Translations under genes and position numbers: made by a program
Notes under the pieces: model-generated
Seen by the model: only the letters and a program-made list of their open reading frames with translations
What the model was told of the DNA's origin: nothing
Databases searched by the model: none
In this document: positions 44,220-52,864 of the stretch, in pieces
How the letters are laid out: the number at the start of each line of letters is the position of its first letter
Position numbering within the stretch: the first letter of the stretch is position 1
NCBI RefSeq assembly: GCF_014699035.1
Contig: NZ_JACXAA010000003.1
Location: 248,001 to 312,000 of the forward strand
DNA length: 64,000 nucleotides
Source of the DNA: Spirosoma validum
Lineage (GTDB): Bacteria; Bacteroidota; Bacteroidia; Cytophagales; Spirosomataceae
Direction: 5' to 3'

Positions 44220-45287
44220 TCAAAAAACACCGGGTCGGCCCATCAATAGACGACTAATCGGACGATAATCCGTGAACTCGATGTCAGGTGCTACGTATCC
44301 TGGCTTAATCGGCTCTTCACGTACCAGATCGGTACTGAGATATTTTTTATTGCTGTCACACAAAATGGTCACCACACGGGCCTCTGAACCCATTTCGGTT
44401 TGGAGATTAATTGCGCCAATCAGATTGGCACCTGACGAAATCCCGACGGCGATTCCCAATTGCAGCGCCAGTTTCTGCGCTACCAGAATCGAATCGCCGT
44501 CACTGGCCTGCACTACGTGGTCTAACTCACTCAACTTGAGAATATCCGGAATAAACTCATCGAAGAATCCCTGAATCCGGTGCGAGCCGGTTTTGTAGCC
44601 CACCGATAACGTTGGTGACTCGGCAGGTTCGAGCGGGTGAATGCGAATATCGGGTTTGCGGGATTTGAGATACCGACCAACGCCCATGACCGTACCGCCC
44701 GTTCCGACACCAGCCACGAATGCATCAGGCGTGATGTCGACGCTTTGGAGTTGCAGCCAGATTTCTTTGCCGGTCGTCAGCCGATGGGCTTCGGCATTGT
44801 ATTGATTGGCGAACTGACGAGGCAGAAATACGTGCGGGTCAGCCGCAGCCATATCCTCCGACCGTTGGATAGCCCCCAGAAAACCGCCTTCTTCCTTCGT
44901 AAACAGAATAATATCGGCGCCGAGGCTGCGGATGATGTCGATACGTTCCTGGCTGATTCCGGCGGGCATAATGATCGTGACCGGATGTCCCAGCGCGCGG
45001 CCTACTGCCGAAAAGGCAATCCCCGAACTGCCACTGGTCGCTTCAACGATACGGTCGCCGGGTTGGATATGCCCCTGACGATAAGCCTGGTGCAGTACGT
45101 GGAGCGCCATCCGGTCTTTCATGCTGCCGGTGAGGTTATAGTGCTCACATTTGACGTAAAGCGATCGTGGCTGACCTCTGTACGTGTAAAAGAGTTCCAG
45201 CATCGGCGTATTACCGACCAGGTGCCAGAGATGCTCAAATTTTTCCTGCGTTGCCGGATTGATTCCGGTTTCGATGGGTGATAGCAT
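44220..45287 (-). CDS. Cysteine synthase / cystathionine beta-synthase-like PLP enzyme
   Basis: The 355-residue fold type II enzyme has VGNTPMLELFY, KCEHYNLTGSMKDRMA with the PLP lysine, IVEATSGSSGIAFS and VAGVGTGGTVMGVGRYL. These are shared by cysteine synthases and cystathionine beta-synthases. There is no C-terminal CBS-domain pair. Together with the trans-sulfuration gene downstream it suggests conversion of homocysteine to cysteine via cystathionine, though an O-acetylserine sulfhydrylase role is equally possible on sequence alone. Confidence 0.85.
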   Translation of the reverse strand: MLSPIETGINPATQEKFEHLWHLVGNTPMLELFYTYRGQPRSLYVKCEHYNLTGSMKDRMALHVLHQAYRQGHIQPGDRIVEATSGSSGIAFSAVGRALGHPVTIIMPAGISQERIDIIRSLGADIILFTKEEGGFLGAIQRSEDMAAADPHVFLPRQFANQYNAEAHRLTTGKEIWLQLQSVDITPDAFVAGVGTGGTVMGVGRYLKSRKPDIRIHPLEPAESPTLSVGYKTGSHRIQGFFDEFIPDILKLSELDHVVQASDGDSILVAQKLALQLGIAVGISSGANLIGAINLQTEMGSEARVVTILCDSNKKYLSTDLVREEPIKPGYVAPDIEFTDYRPISRLLMGRPGVF

Positions 45288-45293
45288 AGGGAT

Positions 45294-45336
45294 TAATAAA
45301 AATTACCCGCAAAGTGCGTAAATCTTTGCGGGTAAT
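45294..45336 (-). terminator. Intrinsic terminator after the TlpA-like gene
   Basis: ATTACCCGCAAAG (45302-45314) pairs with CTTTGCGGGTAAT (45324-45336). On the minus strand the stem is followed by TTTTTATT. It ends the TlpA-like gene at 45376-46512. Confidence 0.8.
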
Positions 45337-45375
45337 GAAACGTAACGTTATCTAGTCTCTGAATTATTCAGGTCG

Positions 45376-46512
45376 TTAGGGCTTCGCGGTCAGGATCTCT
45401 TCCAGTTTTTTGCCTAGTTCTTCGCCACGAACGTTTTTAGCAATGATTTTTCCGCTAGGATCGAGCAGGAAATTCTGGGGAATCGAGCGAATGCCGTATT
45501 GCCTGGACACTTCGTTATCCCAGAATTTTAAATCAGATACCTGCGTCCAGTCGAGTCCGTCTTTATGAATGGCTTTGAGCCAGGCTTCTTTAGCATTGGG
45601 TCGATCCAAAGAAACACCCAGTACGGTAAAGTTTTTGTCTTTGTATTGATGGAAGTTCTTCACTACGTTGGGATTTTCTTTGCGGCAGGGACCGCACCAG
45701 CTTGCCCAGAAATCAATCAGTACGTATTTCCCGCGGAAGCTAGCCAACGATACGGCTTTCCCGGCTGTGTCGGCCTGGGTAAATTCGGGTGCCATGGCGC
45801 CAACAGACGTTGATTTGACCGCGGCAAGCATTTTAGCATATGCTTGCCCCGATTTACTAGTTTTCAGAGCGTCGGATAAGCCATCAAATAGGGGTCCTAC
45901 TTCGGCGTAGTCGGGTGTATAATCATATTGTTGCAGGGCATTCAGACTGACCAGACTGGTCGGGTTTTCCCGGATGAACTGCCCCTTAATTTTCTTCTGT
46001 TCGCCCTGGATGAGTTCATACCGTTTATCCAGGTTTTCCTCAAACTCTTTCGATTTCTTTTGTTCTGCTGTTACAGACCGGTACTCCTTCATCAGTTGAG
46101 CCATTTTATCCGTGGTTGGCCTAAGCATAGTGGTAAGCTTCTGATTATCAATGTTCAAAGGCGTACCACTTATTACGGCATTTTCCAACGAATCGGGACT
46201 ATTGACTGTAATCATGCCCGGCTCAAGGTAGATTCCGGTGGCTGCTATCGGGCGGCTTCGGCTAAAGCCCGTTCCCAGTTTATCAACAAACAAAGTAGCC
46301 TGCATGGCCTCATTAAGGGTCCCTTTAAACGTGAATTGCCCGTTTTGAATTTGAGCAGAGTCCATTTTTGCCGTACCGTTGTCCATGTAGCGTAAATAGG
46401 CCTTCGCTGGCGCTTTAACTCCGGCCAATTTTCCGTTGACTGTGTAAGTTCCCCCTTGCGCCCAGAGCCACGCTGGACTAAGAAACAGAGCTATTATGAT
46501 AAAAGGCTTCAT
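45376..46512 (-). CDS. Periplasmic TlpA/ResA-like thioredoxin with DUF4369 domain
   Basis: The start is taken at the ATG at 46512, which begins the signal peptide MKPFIIIALFLSPAWLWAQ; 378 residues. An N-terminal DUF4369 domain (YTVNGKLAGVKAPAKAYLRY, NGQFTFKGTL) is followed by helices and a C-terminal thioredoxin domain with WASWCGPCRKENPNV (CxxC) and SIPQNFLLDPSGKI with the cis-proline. It is a periplasmic thiol-disulfide oxidoreductase, common in Bacteroidota. The partner is not known. Confidence 0.9.
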   Translation of the reverse strand: MKPFIIIALFLSPAWLWAQGGTYTVNGKLAGVKAPAKAYLRYMDNGTAKMDSAQIQNGQFTFKGTLNEAMQATLFVDKLGTGFSRSRPIAATGIYLEPGMITVNSPDSLENAVISGTPLNIDNQKLTTMLRPTTDKMAQLMKEYRSVTAEQKKSKEFEENLDKRYELIQGEQKKIKGQFIRENPTSLVSLNALQQYDYTPDYAEVGPLFDGLSDALKTSKSGQAYAKMLAAVKSTSVGAMAPEFTQADTAGKAVSLASFRGKYVLIDFWASWCGPCRKENPNVVKNFHQYKDKNFTVLGVSLDRPNAKEAWLKAIHKDGLDWTQVSDLKFWDNEVSRQYGIRSIPQNFLLDPSGKIIAKNVRGEELGKKLEEILTAKP

Positions 46513-46542
46513 AGAAAGGCTTCGTTTGTTGATAGTCATGCA

Positions 46543-46586
46543 TAAAAATAGCTAATAATGGACGAACTGTGTCATTATTAGCTATT
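46543..46586 (-). terminator. Probable terminator of the cytochrome c protein gene
   Basis: Arms 46547-46560 and 46573-46586 are perfectly complementary (AATAGCTAATAATG / CATTATTAGCTATT). On the minus strand the stem is followed by TTTTATG. The stem is AT-rich, so it is weaker than the two terminators above. Confidence 0.6.
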
Positions 46587-46620
46587 ATCAGTAATCACAT
46601 TACCGCAGCGAATGCATTAT

Positions 46621-48636
46621 TTATGGCTTTGGCTCGCCAGTTGACGTGCTTCCGTTGGCGGGAGCAAGGGAATTGATCCAGGCTGCAATTTTCAATGCAT
46701 CGGCTTTGGGGACCTGTGGCATTGGCGGCATTTCGGTAGCGTAATCGGGCCAGTTTTGTGGCTTTGGACTATAGATTAGTTCCAAAATCTGATCGTTGGT
46801 GTACTTGCGTTTCGCTACGTCCGAAAAAGCTGGGCCAACCTGCCGTTTGTTGGCCTGGTGGCAGGCTGCACAGGTGTGGCGGGTCAATAAACCTTTCACT
46901 TCGTCGTAGGTTGGTGCTTTCGCCATCGTTACGGCCTGCCCTTCTACCAGTTTGGGTTTCGCGCCTGTGGTAACTTTGGTCGATGCTTTTTTGCCCGTTG
47001 TAGCCGCGGCTGGCGCTGTAGTCGGCGCAGCCACCGGAGTTGCCGCTGAGTTTTTTGTACTAACGTCACTCATGGCTAGTTTCTGCCCATCGGGAATGTT
47101 ATTGAGCGTATAGTAAGCAATCGGATGGACGAGTGAGTAGGAGCCTTCGACGCCCCGAACTTCATCAAGGGTTAGTTGATGGATGTAATATTTACGCATG
47201 CCGTCGACAATCAGACGAGCCTTCAGGCCATCAGCAGAAACTTTCACGCCTTTGAGTGGCAACGCTTCCTTGTTGATTGTCGGGCTACCATAAACCGAAT
47301 GGTATTTGTACAGAAAACTCTCAACCCGATACGAGGCTAAATCCTCGGCCGATTTGCGATCAACGGGTTTGGTAAATTCGACTTCAAATCCGTCGGGCAT
47401 CGCTTTCACGGTGCGCATCTCAAACGGTACGGCACCATTCCAGACTAAACGTTGCAAGCCTTCATTGGCTTCACCAGCCGATCCCCAGCCGCGGTTCGTT
47501 TCACCTACGAACAGCGAGCCGTCTTTCGCAAACGCCATACGTAGTACGCCCGACCGAAAACCGTTCCTTAGTTCGATGGCACCGCCCTGGTATTCGCCAT
47601 TAACCTTTTCCATGAACACCCGCGAAATCTTACTCATCCCCTGATCACCAACCAATAATTGTCCGGCGAAGGGGCCAAACGCACCTTGCGGAATCTCCAG
47701 AATTTCGGAGTTCGAAATGCCCAGAATACCGTGAGGTAACCATACGGCCGGTGTTTGGACATCAACTCCCGGAAACTTATCTTTCATCTGATAAAGCAGA
47801 TTCGGGGTTTCGTTAACGATATTTTCCGGTTTAATAGCCCGGCCATTCTCGTCCCGACGTCGGCGTTCGTCAATAGTCGCGTTGAATTGAGTGGCGGTCA
47901 ACTTAACCGGAGAGTTAGCTGCACCTGTCCATTGTAAACCCGCCGGGTGACCTACAAACGAACCTTTTTTGACATGAACAACCCCACCCGATCCCATCCA
48001 GTCGCCCTGGTTGTCGGCGTAGAACAGTTCACCGTCGTAAATGCCTAATCCGCAGGGCGAGCGCATACCCGTTGCCCACGGCTGCATGGTGCCGTTTTCA
48101 CTGATCTTCATCGTCCAGCCGCGCCAGGGGACCCGGCTTTCACCCCGCCACCACTCTTCATCACCGAATGCTACGTTACCCGTTACGAAAAACTGACCGT
48201 CGGACGCAATTTTCGGGCCGAAACTGTATTCGTGATAATGGCCTGACAGCGGCCAGGCATAAATCGTTTCAAATACATCGGCTTTTCCATCGCTGTTGGA
48301 GTCAACCATTTTGGTCAGTTCGCCCCGTTGTGCACAGTACATAGCACCGTCTTTGTACGTCAGCCCCAGAATCTCGTGCAGACCTGAAGCAAACTTGCGG
48401 AAATACGGTTTGCGGCTGGTCGGATTCTCAACGATCCAGACATCACCCCGGCGGGTAGCCACGCCCAGATTGCCATCAGGTAACACCGTTAAACCACCCA
48501 CTTCGAGCAACGTACCTTCGGGAGCAGTTACCTTTAAGATCTTGAAAAAATCTTCTTCCTTGGGCGATTCCTGCGCCTGTACTGCTGTGACAGTTAGGGA
48601 AAGAAGTACCGCTATTGTCTTTTGAAAGAATTTCAT
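46621..48636 (-). CDS. Secreted beta-propeller dehydrogenase-like protein with cytochrome c domain
   Basis: The 671-residue protein has a signal peptide (ending VTAVQAQ). A beta-propeller (LLEVGGLTVLPDGNLGVATR, GLHEILGLTYKDGAMYCAQR, GMRSPCGLGIYDGELFYADN) is followed by a linker rich in Ala/Pro/Thr/Lys and a cytochrome c domain with CAACHQ (CxxCH haem site) and a late EMPPMPQV. Such proteins act as periplasmic electron-transfer partners of sugar-type dehydrogenases. A PQQ-binding role is not proven here. It lies in the same direction as the DUF1080/PA14 gene upstream. Confidence 0.85.
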   Translation of the reverse strand: MKFFQKTIAVLLSLTVTAVQAQESPKEEDFFKILKVTAPEGTLLEVGGLTVLPDGNLGVATRRGDVWIVENPTSRKPYFRKFASGLHEILGLTYKDGAMYCAQRGELTKMVDSNSDGKADVFETIYAWPLSGHYHEYSFGPKIASDGQFFVTGNVAFGDEEWWRGESRVPWRGWTMKISENGTMQPWATGMRSPCGLGIYDGELFYADNQGDWMGSGGVVHVKKGSFVGHPAGLQWTGAANSPVKLTATQFNATIDERRRRDENGRAIKPENIVNETPNLLYQMKDKFPGVDVQTPAVWLPHGILGISNSEILEIPQGAFGPFAGQLLVGDQGMSKISRVFMEKVNGEYQGGAIELRNGFRSGVLRMAFAKDGSLFVGETNRGWGSAGEANEGLQRLVWNGAVPFEMRTVKAMPDGFEVEFTKPVDRKSAEDLASYRVESFLYKYHSVYGSPTINKEALPLKGVKVSADGLKARLIVDGMRKYYIHQLTLDEVRGVEGSYSLVHPIAYYTLNNIPDGQKLAMSDVSTKNSAATPVAAPTTAPAAATTGKKASTKVTTGAKPKLVEGQAVTMAKAPTYDEVKGLLTRHTCAACHQANKRQVGPAFSDVAKRKYTNDQILELIYSPKPQNWPDYATEMPPMPQVPKADALKIAAWINSLAPANGSTSTGEPKP

Positions 48637-48652
48637 AATGGATTATTCATTG

Positions 48653-48735
48653 ACAATAGACCACGGATTTTTATGATTACTATGATTTCTTAAGATCATA
48701 ATCTATCCTAATCATCATAAAAATCTGTGTTCCAT
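48653..48735. repeat. Inverted repeat of the ATTTTTATGATT type
   Basis: CCACGGATTTTTATGATTA (48661-48679) pairs imperfectly with TAATCATCATAAAAATCTGTG (48709-48729), with an inner ATGATTTCTTAAGATCAT hairpin. It lies between two co-directional genes. No gene is visible. Confidence 0.5.
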
Positions 48736-48739
48736 TGAA

Positions 48740-50611
48740 TTAAAAAAGTATTGAATAGATCAGTTTACCTTTCACCGGCACGATCAGTTCCTGCCGCCCG
48801 TTGCTGTCCCGAATGGTTGGTTTGGCACCCGCTACGTCGTCAATGCGTACGTATTCCTGTCCATCAACAAGGTACATGCCGTTTTCCAGCGCGCTGATGC
48901 TCGTGCCGCTGATGATACGTGCATACAGATCGCTGGTCGGATTCGTGACGGTCACTTCGCGCTGAATGCCTTTGCCTTCGGCCAGCACCCGAATCTTATC
49001 ATCGACCGACGCGCCATAGCTCTGGTAGCGGAAGGTTGGCCGGTCGCTTTCGTCTAGTACGTATCCTTTGGGTCGGTAACCGGAACCGGTCGTGTCGGCC
49101 ACCCAGTTGGTTTGAGGGGAAGCGAGTTTTGTCAGGAACAGCACCGGCGCACCCAGACGCTGAACCATGCCCATGGGGCGGGAAGAACCATCGCCCCGAT
49201 CGTGCCACATAGGCGTCGTATCCAGAAACGAACCGCGCCAAACCTGTACCAGCGCCCCTTTATCGAGATCGTAGGTGTAATGCACCTGCTCGGGGCTACC
49301 AACCGATACGGCATGGGTAACCCGTAGCGTACGGCCCTGCGTATTTTTCTCGCCGGGCATATCCATGAAACTACGTAGCATCGTGTTGGTCGGAGCATCT
49401 ACGATAATTGGGTCTACTTCTTCGCCCGTACCACCTGCCATATCGCTCATCGCGTACTCACGAATACCCGGTCCGGCTACGGCTAAGCCGAGGCCTGGTT
49501 GAGCCCAGTCGACGAATTTAGCGTAGAGCAGTTCAAACGGGAGATCACCTTTAGGAAGCGTAGCTTTACCTCTTGCATTCCATTCGCTGGGCGCAATGAC
49601 CGTCTGGTTATTTATTTTCAGGATTCCGCCACCGCCCGGAACGCCCAGATTAAATTGATACTCACCCGGCTCCAAAACACGTAACGTACCGGTATAGCGA
49701 ATCAAAAACTCGTTTGGAATGCGGCTTACCGATGCCGACAATACGGTTGTCGCTCCTTCCGATTCAGGAGCTTTGCCGCCGAAATCCGCGTCTTTTTGAA
49801 ACTTGCCCTTGTAGACCGCGTATTTCAGGTTCAGCAGTTCAGGCCGGGGTTTATCGTAGGCAACGTAGCGAATATTGCGGAAGGCCACCGCGCCATGATC
49901 ACCCTGGATACGGAGCGGACCAAGGGGCTTTTCATCCGGAAACGCTGAACCACGGGTTGGTCCGGTCAGTTCAACATCTTCCTGAATAACGACGCCATTC
50001 AGTTCAACCCGAATAACGCGACCGTTTTCTGTTTTCTGCCCGTTTGTGTTGAAACGGGGTGCCTGAAACGAAATTTTCAAATGCTGCCATAAGCCGGGCG
50101 CCCGGCTTGCATTCTGACGGGCAGCGTGACCTTCATAACCTTTTTGTCCTTCGGGTCGTTTCTCGTCCCAGCGCTCATAAACTGAGCCATTATCATGAAC
50201 GTTCGGTGTCCGAATTTCCCAACTGTCGCGTAATTGAATTTCGTAGCGCCCCTGCAGATAGACGCCCGAATTGGACTTAGCGGCCATCATGTAATCCAAT
50301 TCTAAATCGACGTCACCGTGTTGTAGGTTGGTAAACAGATCTTTACCGCCCGTCGGATTTTTTGCCGGAGGAATGTTGGCCAGAATGCCCGTTCCTTTGT
50401 CGGTGGTCAGCGTGTTTTCTTTGTTTAGATCGGCACGTACGTTGCCGACGATGCGCCAGTTTGACGCAGGGTCTGCAAAGGCACTCATATCGTTGAGTGG
50501 AATGGAAATGCCCGGCATCGGAACTGGCTGAGCCATCGTACGTTGCGTAACAAAACCGCAGCCGATACTCAACAGCCAGTAGAAGTGGCTTTTGGAGGAT
50601 AATTTGAACAT
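48740..50611 (-). CDS. DUF1080 and PA14 multi-domain secreted protein
   Basis: The start is the ATG at 50611 (MFKLSSKSHFYWLLSIG, signal peptide); the longer frame would add 12 residues. The N-terminal half is a DUF1080 (3-keto-disaccharide hydrolase-like) jelly roll with SGVYLQGRYEIQLRDSWEIR and GLWQHLKISFQAPRFNTNGQ. The middle is PA14-like (FQKDADFGGKAPESEGATT, GEYQFNLGVPGGGGILKIN). The final part is beta-rich. It is probably a carbohydrate-binding or -cleaving envelope protein. A second DUF1080 gene (50734-51543) lies divergently next to it. Confidence 0.82.
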   Translation of the reverse strand: MFKLSSKSHFYWLLSIGCGFVTQRTMAQPVPMPGISIPLNDMSAFADPASNWRIVGNVRADLNKENTLTTDKGTGILANIPPAKNPTGGKDLFTNLQHGDVDLELDYMMAAKSNSGVYLQGRYEIQLRDSWEIRTPNVHDNGSVYERWDEKRPEGQKGYEGHAARQNASRAPGLWQHLKISFQAPRFNTNGQKTENGRVIRVELNGVVIQEDVELTGPTRGSAFPDEKPLGPLRIQGDHGAVAFRNIRYVAYDKPRPELLNLKYAVYKGKFQKDADFGGKAPESEGATTVLSASVSRIPNEFLIRYTGTLRVLEPGEYQFNLGVPGGGGILKINNQTVIAPSEWNARGKATLPKGDLPFELLYAKFVDWAQPGLGLAVAGPGIREYAMSDMAGGTGEEVDPIIVDAPTNTMLRSFMDMPGEKNTQGRTLRVTHAVSVGSPEQVHYTYDLDKGALVQVWRGSFLDTTPMWHDRGDGSSRPMGMVQRLGAPVLFLTKLASPQTNWVADTTGSGYRPKGYVLDESDRPTFRYQSYGASVDDKIRVLAEGKGIQREVTVTNPTSDLYARIISGTSISALENGMYLVDGQEYVRIDDVAGAKPTIRDSNGRQELIVPVKGKLIYSILF

Positions 50612-50684
50612 GAAAAACAACGAAATTTTTGGGGCGAAATCTACCATTTTTTCTTCGAAAAAGGACGTAAATCCACATTTATCC

Positions 50685-50692
50685 TATCTTTG
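50685..50692 (+). promoter_or_regulatory. Possible -7 element (TATCTTTG) for the DUF1080 gene
   Basis: TATCTTTG matches the Bacteroidota TAnnTTTG -7 consensus, about 42 nt before the ATG at 50734. A good TTG about 20 nt upstream is not visible, so this is tentative. Confidence 0.4.
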
Positions 50693-50733
50693 GACGGTTT
50701 TACCCGTGCGTTCATTAATCCGAATAATTCTCC

Positions 50734-51543
50734 ATGAAAAAAGTACACGTATCGTTTGCCGTTTGCATCGGTATGGCTAGCCTAGCCCTTACGAATCTAG
50801 CTGTGGCCCAACAGGCTGAACCTAGAAAACCTACTCCCGAATCAACTGAAATTTGGGAGCCCGTTCCACCGGTCGTTACACCAGGTAAAATATCGGCGAA
50901 TACCAGTGGTACCACTCCGCCGTCTGATGCCATTGTGCTCTTCGACGGTAAAAACGCCGACGAGTGGGTTGCCATAAAAGGATATTCGCCAGCTAGTTGG
51001 GAAAAAACCAACGAAGGCCCACTCAAATGGCCGGTCAAAGACGGAATCTTATACTCGACCGTTGGTTTTTCTGCCCGTTCTAAGCAGGAATTCAATGATT
51101 TTCAATTGCATATCGAATTCAAGACGCCTGAAAAAGCAGAAGGTAAAAGCCAGGCAAGAGGCAATAGCGGTATCTTTTTACAAGGCCGTTATGAGTTACA
51201 GGTGCTCGATAACTACAATAACCCGACTTACGTAAACGGGATGGTCGGTTCGATCTACAAACAGGCGATTCCGCTGGTTAACCCAAGTCGTCCTCCGGGT
51301 GAGTGGCAAACGTACGACGTTATCTATCAGGCACCCAGATTTAACAAAGCCGGTATGATGATGGACTACGCCTACGTAACAGTACTGCTGAACGGCATAT
51401 TGGTACAGAACCATGCCGCCATTCGGGGTACGACGGAATACATTGGTTATCCTAAAGTACAAGCTCACGGTGCCGGCCCGATTCTGTTGCAGGATCACGG
51501 CAATCCGGTTGGTTTCCGCAATATCTGGGTACGGCCTTTGTAG
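50734..51543 (+). CDS. DUF1080 (3-keto-disaccharide hydrolase-like) protein
   Basis: The 269-residue protein has a signal peptide ending NLAVAQQ. DUF1080 motifs include IVLFDGKNADEWVAIKGY, DFQLHIEFKTPEKAEGKSQ, GNSGIFLQGRYELQVLDNYN and YIGYPKVQAHGAGPILLQDH. The family includes 3-ketoglucoside/3-keto-disaccharide hydrolases. It is periplasmic or extracellular and is followed by a clear terminator. Confidence 0.9.
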   Translation: MKKVHVSFAVCIGMASLALTNLAVAQQAEPRKPTPESTEIWEPVPPVVTPGKISANTSGTTPPSDAIVLFDGKNADEWVAIKGYSPASWEKTNEGPLKWPVKDGILYSTVGFSARSKQEFNDFQLHIEFKTPEKAEGKSQARGNSGIFLQGRYELQVLDNYNNPTYVNGMVGSIYKQAIPLVNPSRPPGEWQTYDVIYQAPRFNKAGMMMDYAYVTVLLNGILVQNHAAIRGTTEYIGYPKVQAHGAGPILLQDHGNPVGFRNIWVRPL

Positions 51544-51568
51544 CTGCTTCGTTTACCATTTACTAACT

Positions 51569-51596
51569 GCCTCCGGTATTTGCCGGAGGCTTTTTT
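51569..51596 (+). terminator. Intrinsic terminator of the DUF1080 gene
   Basis: GCCTCCGG (51569-51576) pairs with CCGGAGGC (51583-51590), then TTTTTT. It ends the DUF1080 gene. Confidence 0.88.
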
Positions 51597-51611
51597 GTAT
51601 CATTGCAGGTG

Positions 51612-51670
51612 TCCACGGGTTTTAATTCGTGGTACGTAATCGTCCATCTAATCACGGGGTGAAGCCGTGG
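51612..51670. repeat. Degenerate CCACGGGTTTTAATTCGTGG hairpin
   Basis: CCACG...CGTGG and CACGGG...CCGTGG short hairpins follow each other, resembling the repeat at 2281-2339. It overlaps the GTG at 51667 that an ORF caller may choose as the start of the next gene. Confidence 0.45.
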
Positions 51671-51678
51671 GTACTCGT

Positions 51679-52185
51679 ATGCGCTTATTTTTTCTTATCG
51701 TCATCGGCATTACGTTCCTGACAGGTTGCTCCACAACCACCGTTTACATTGTTCGTCATGGCGAAAAAGTAAGCGAGGCTGATACGACAGACCTCAACGC
51801 AGCTGGAAAGCAACGGGCGATTGCGCTGGCCGATACGTTGGTAAACAAAGGCATCGACTCGATCTTCACAACACCGTATCGACGTACGCGCCAGACCGCC
51901 GAACCACTGGCGCAGCGAATCAACGTGCGCATGGTCGAGTACCCGGCTAAACCCAACGACGCAATTGTGAATCGGGTTGGTCAGATTCGGGGTAAAACGG
52001 TGCTGGTTGTCGGGCACAGCAATACGATTCTGGACATCGCCAAAGGATTAGGGGCTCAGCCAACACTGGCTAAAATTGAATCGGGCGATTTTGATAATCT
52101 GCTACGTGTCCGAATCCGTCGGGGCTTGTTTGGTAAATCTGTTTCGCTGTCGCAGACCACCTATGGCCAACCGACACAGCCATGA
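51679..52185 (+). CDS. Histidine phosphatase family lipoprotein
   Basis: The ATG at 51679 begins MRLFFLIVIGITFLTGC, a signal with a lipobox. The upstream GTG at 51667 lies in a repeat and is not needed. The core has VYIVRHGEK (RHG), FTTPYRRTRQTAEPL, and VLVVGHSN (second histidine). It belongs to the SixA/phosphoglycerate mutase-like phosphohistidine phosphatase superfamily. It is probably anchored in the periplasm or outer membrane. Substrate is unknown. Confidence 0.85.
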   Translation: MRLFFLIVIGITFLTGCSTTTVYIVRHGEKVSEADTTDLNAAGKQRAIALADTLVNKGIDSIFTTPYRRTRQTAEPLAQRINVRMVEYPAKPNDAIVNRVGQIRGKTVLVVGHSNTILDIAKGLGAQPTLAKIESGDFDNLLRVRIRRGLFGKSVSLSQTTYGQPTQP

Positions 52186-52249
52186 GTGACTGACCTCGGC
52201 TACGTATCGTCTTATAACCTTACTCCCCTCAAATCATACAAATGCAGTA

Positions 52250-52280
52250 TTGACGGGGAAAGTAGCGAACGCTACTTTTG
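52250..52280 (+). promoter_or_regulatory. Probable promoter with overlapping palindrome
   Basis: TTG at 52250-52252 and TACTTTTG at 52273-52280 are separated by 20 nt, which fits the Bacteroidota -33/-7 consensus. The palindrome AGTAGCGAACGCTACT (52261-52276) overlaps the start of the -7 element and could be an operator. The gene's ATG is 28 nt downstream. Confidence 0.5.
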
Positions 52281-52307
52281 TTCGGTTACTACGACGATAA
52301 CGTACTG

Positions 52308-52808
52308 ATGAAACGCCTGCCCCTGATCGTATTTTTTCTTGCCCAACTGACTAGCCTAATCACGGTTGGGCAGGGCATTCGTGCTGCCCCGAACAGCGTA
52401 GAGGTCGCTCCGGTTAAAACGACTCAAGTTCCCACGCCCGATACGTATACCGGCCGTCAGATTCTGGTTGGTAGCGGTGGTGGATTTACCGGCTTTATCA
52501 CAACATATTATCTATTTGAGAACGGCAAACTGTTTCGGCGAAGCAGTCGTGACACCACGTTTACGTTTGTTGCCCGGCAACCGACCGCTCGAACAAAGCG
52601 CCTGTTCAATACTCTTGAAGGCACTTGTAAAATTAAAAAGACCAGGTTCGATCATCCCGGCAATCGCTACACGTTTGTTCGGTGGCGAAAAGGTAAGCAG
52701 AGTTATAAAGTGGCCTGGGGAATGCCCGGCCATACCGTTCCGACGACGTATGCCAAATTCGTAGAGTCGTTTATGACTATGATTCCAGCGGCATCGAAAC
52801 AGAAATGA
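52308..52808 (+). CDS. Secreted protein of unknown function
   Basis: I take the ATG at 52308 (MKRLPLIVFFLAQLTSLITV, signal peptide, 166 residues). The mature part has beta strands (GFITTYYLFENGKLFRRSS, RDTTFTFVARQ) and a W-rich end (FVRWRKGKQSYKVAWGMPG). It recalls small Bacteroidota secreted proteins without a known function. A promoter with a palindrome lies just upstream. Confidence 0.65.
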   Translation: MKRLPLIVFFLAQLTSLITVGQGIRAAPNSVEVAPVKTTQVPTPDTYTGRQILVGSGGGFTGFITTYYLFENGKLFRRSSRDTTFTFVARQPTARTKRLFNTLEGTCKIKKTRFDHPGNRYTFVRWRKGKQSYKVAWGMPGHTVPTTYAKFVESFMTMIPAASKQK

Positions 52809-52864
52809 GACCGGCCTGTTTTTAGATAAAATCAGCTTCGTTAACCGAGAAAATCCGCTCCCTT

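Noticed and set aside
51667-51678. GTG start for the histidine phosphatase
   Set aside because: It lies in a repeat and would add four residues before a clear lipoprotein signal starting at the ATG at 51679.
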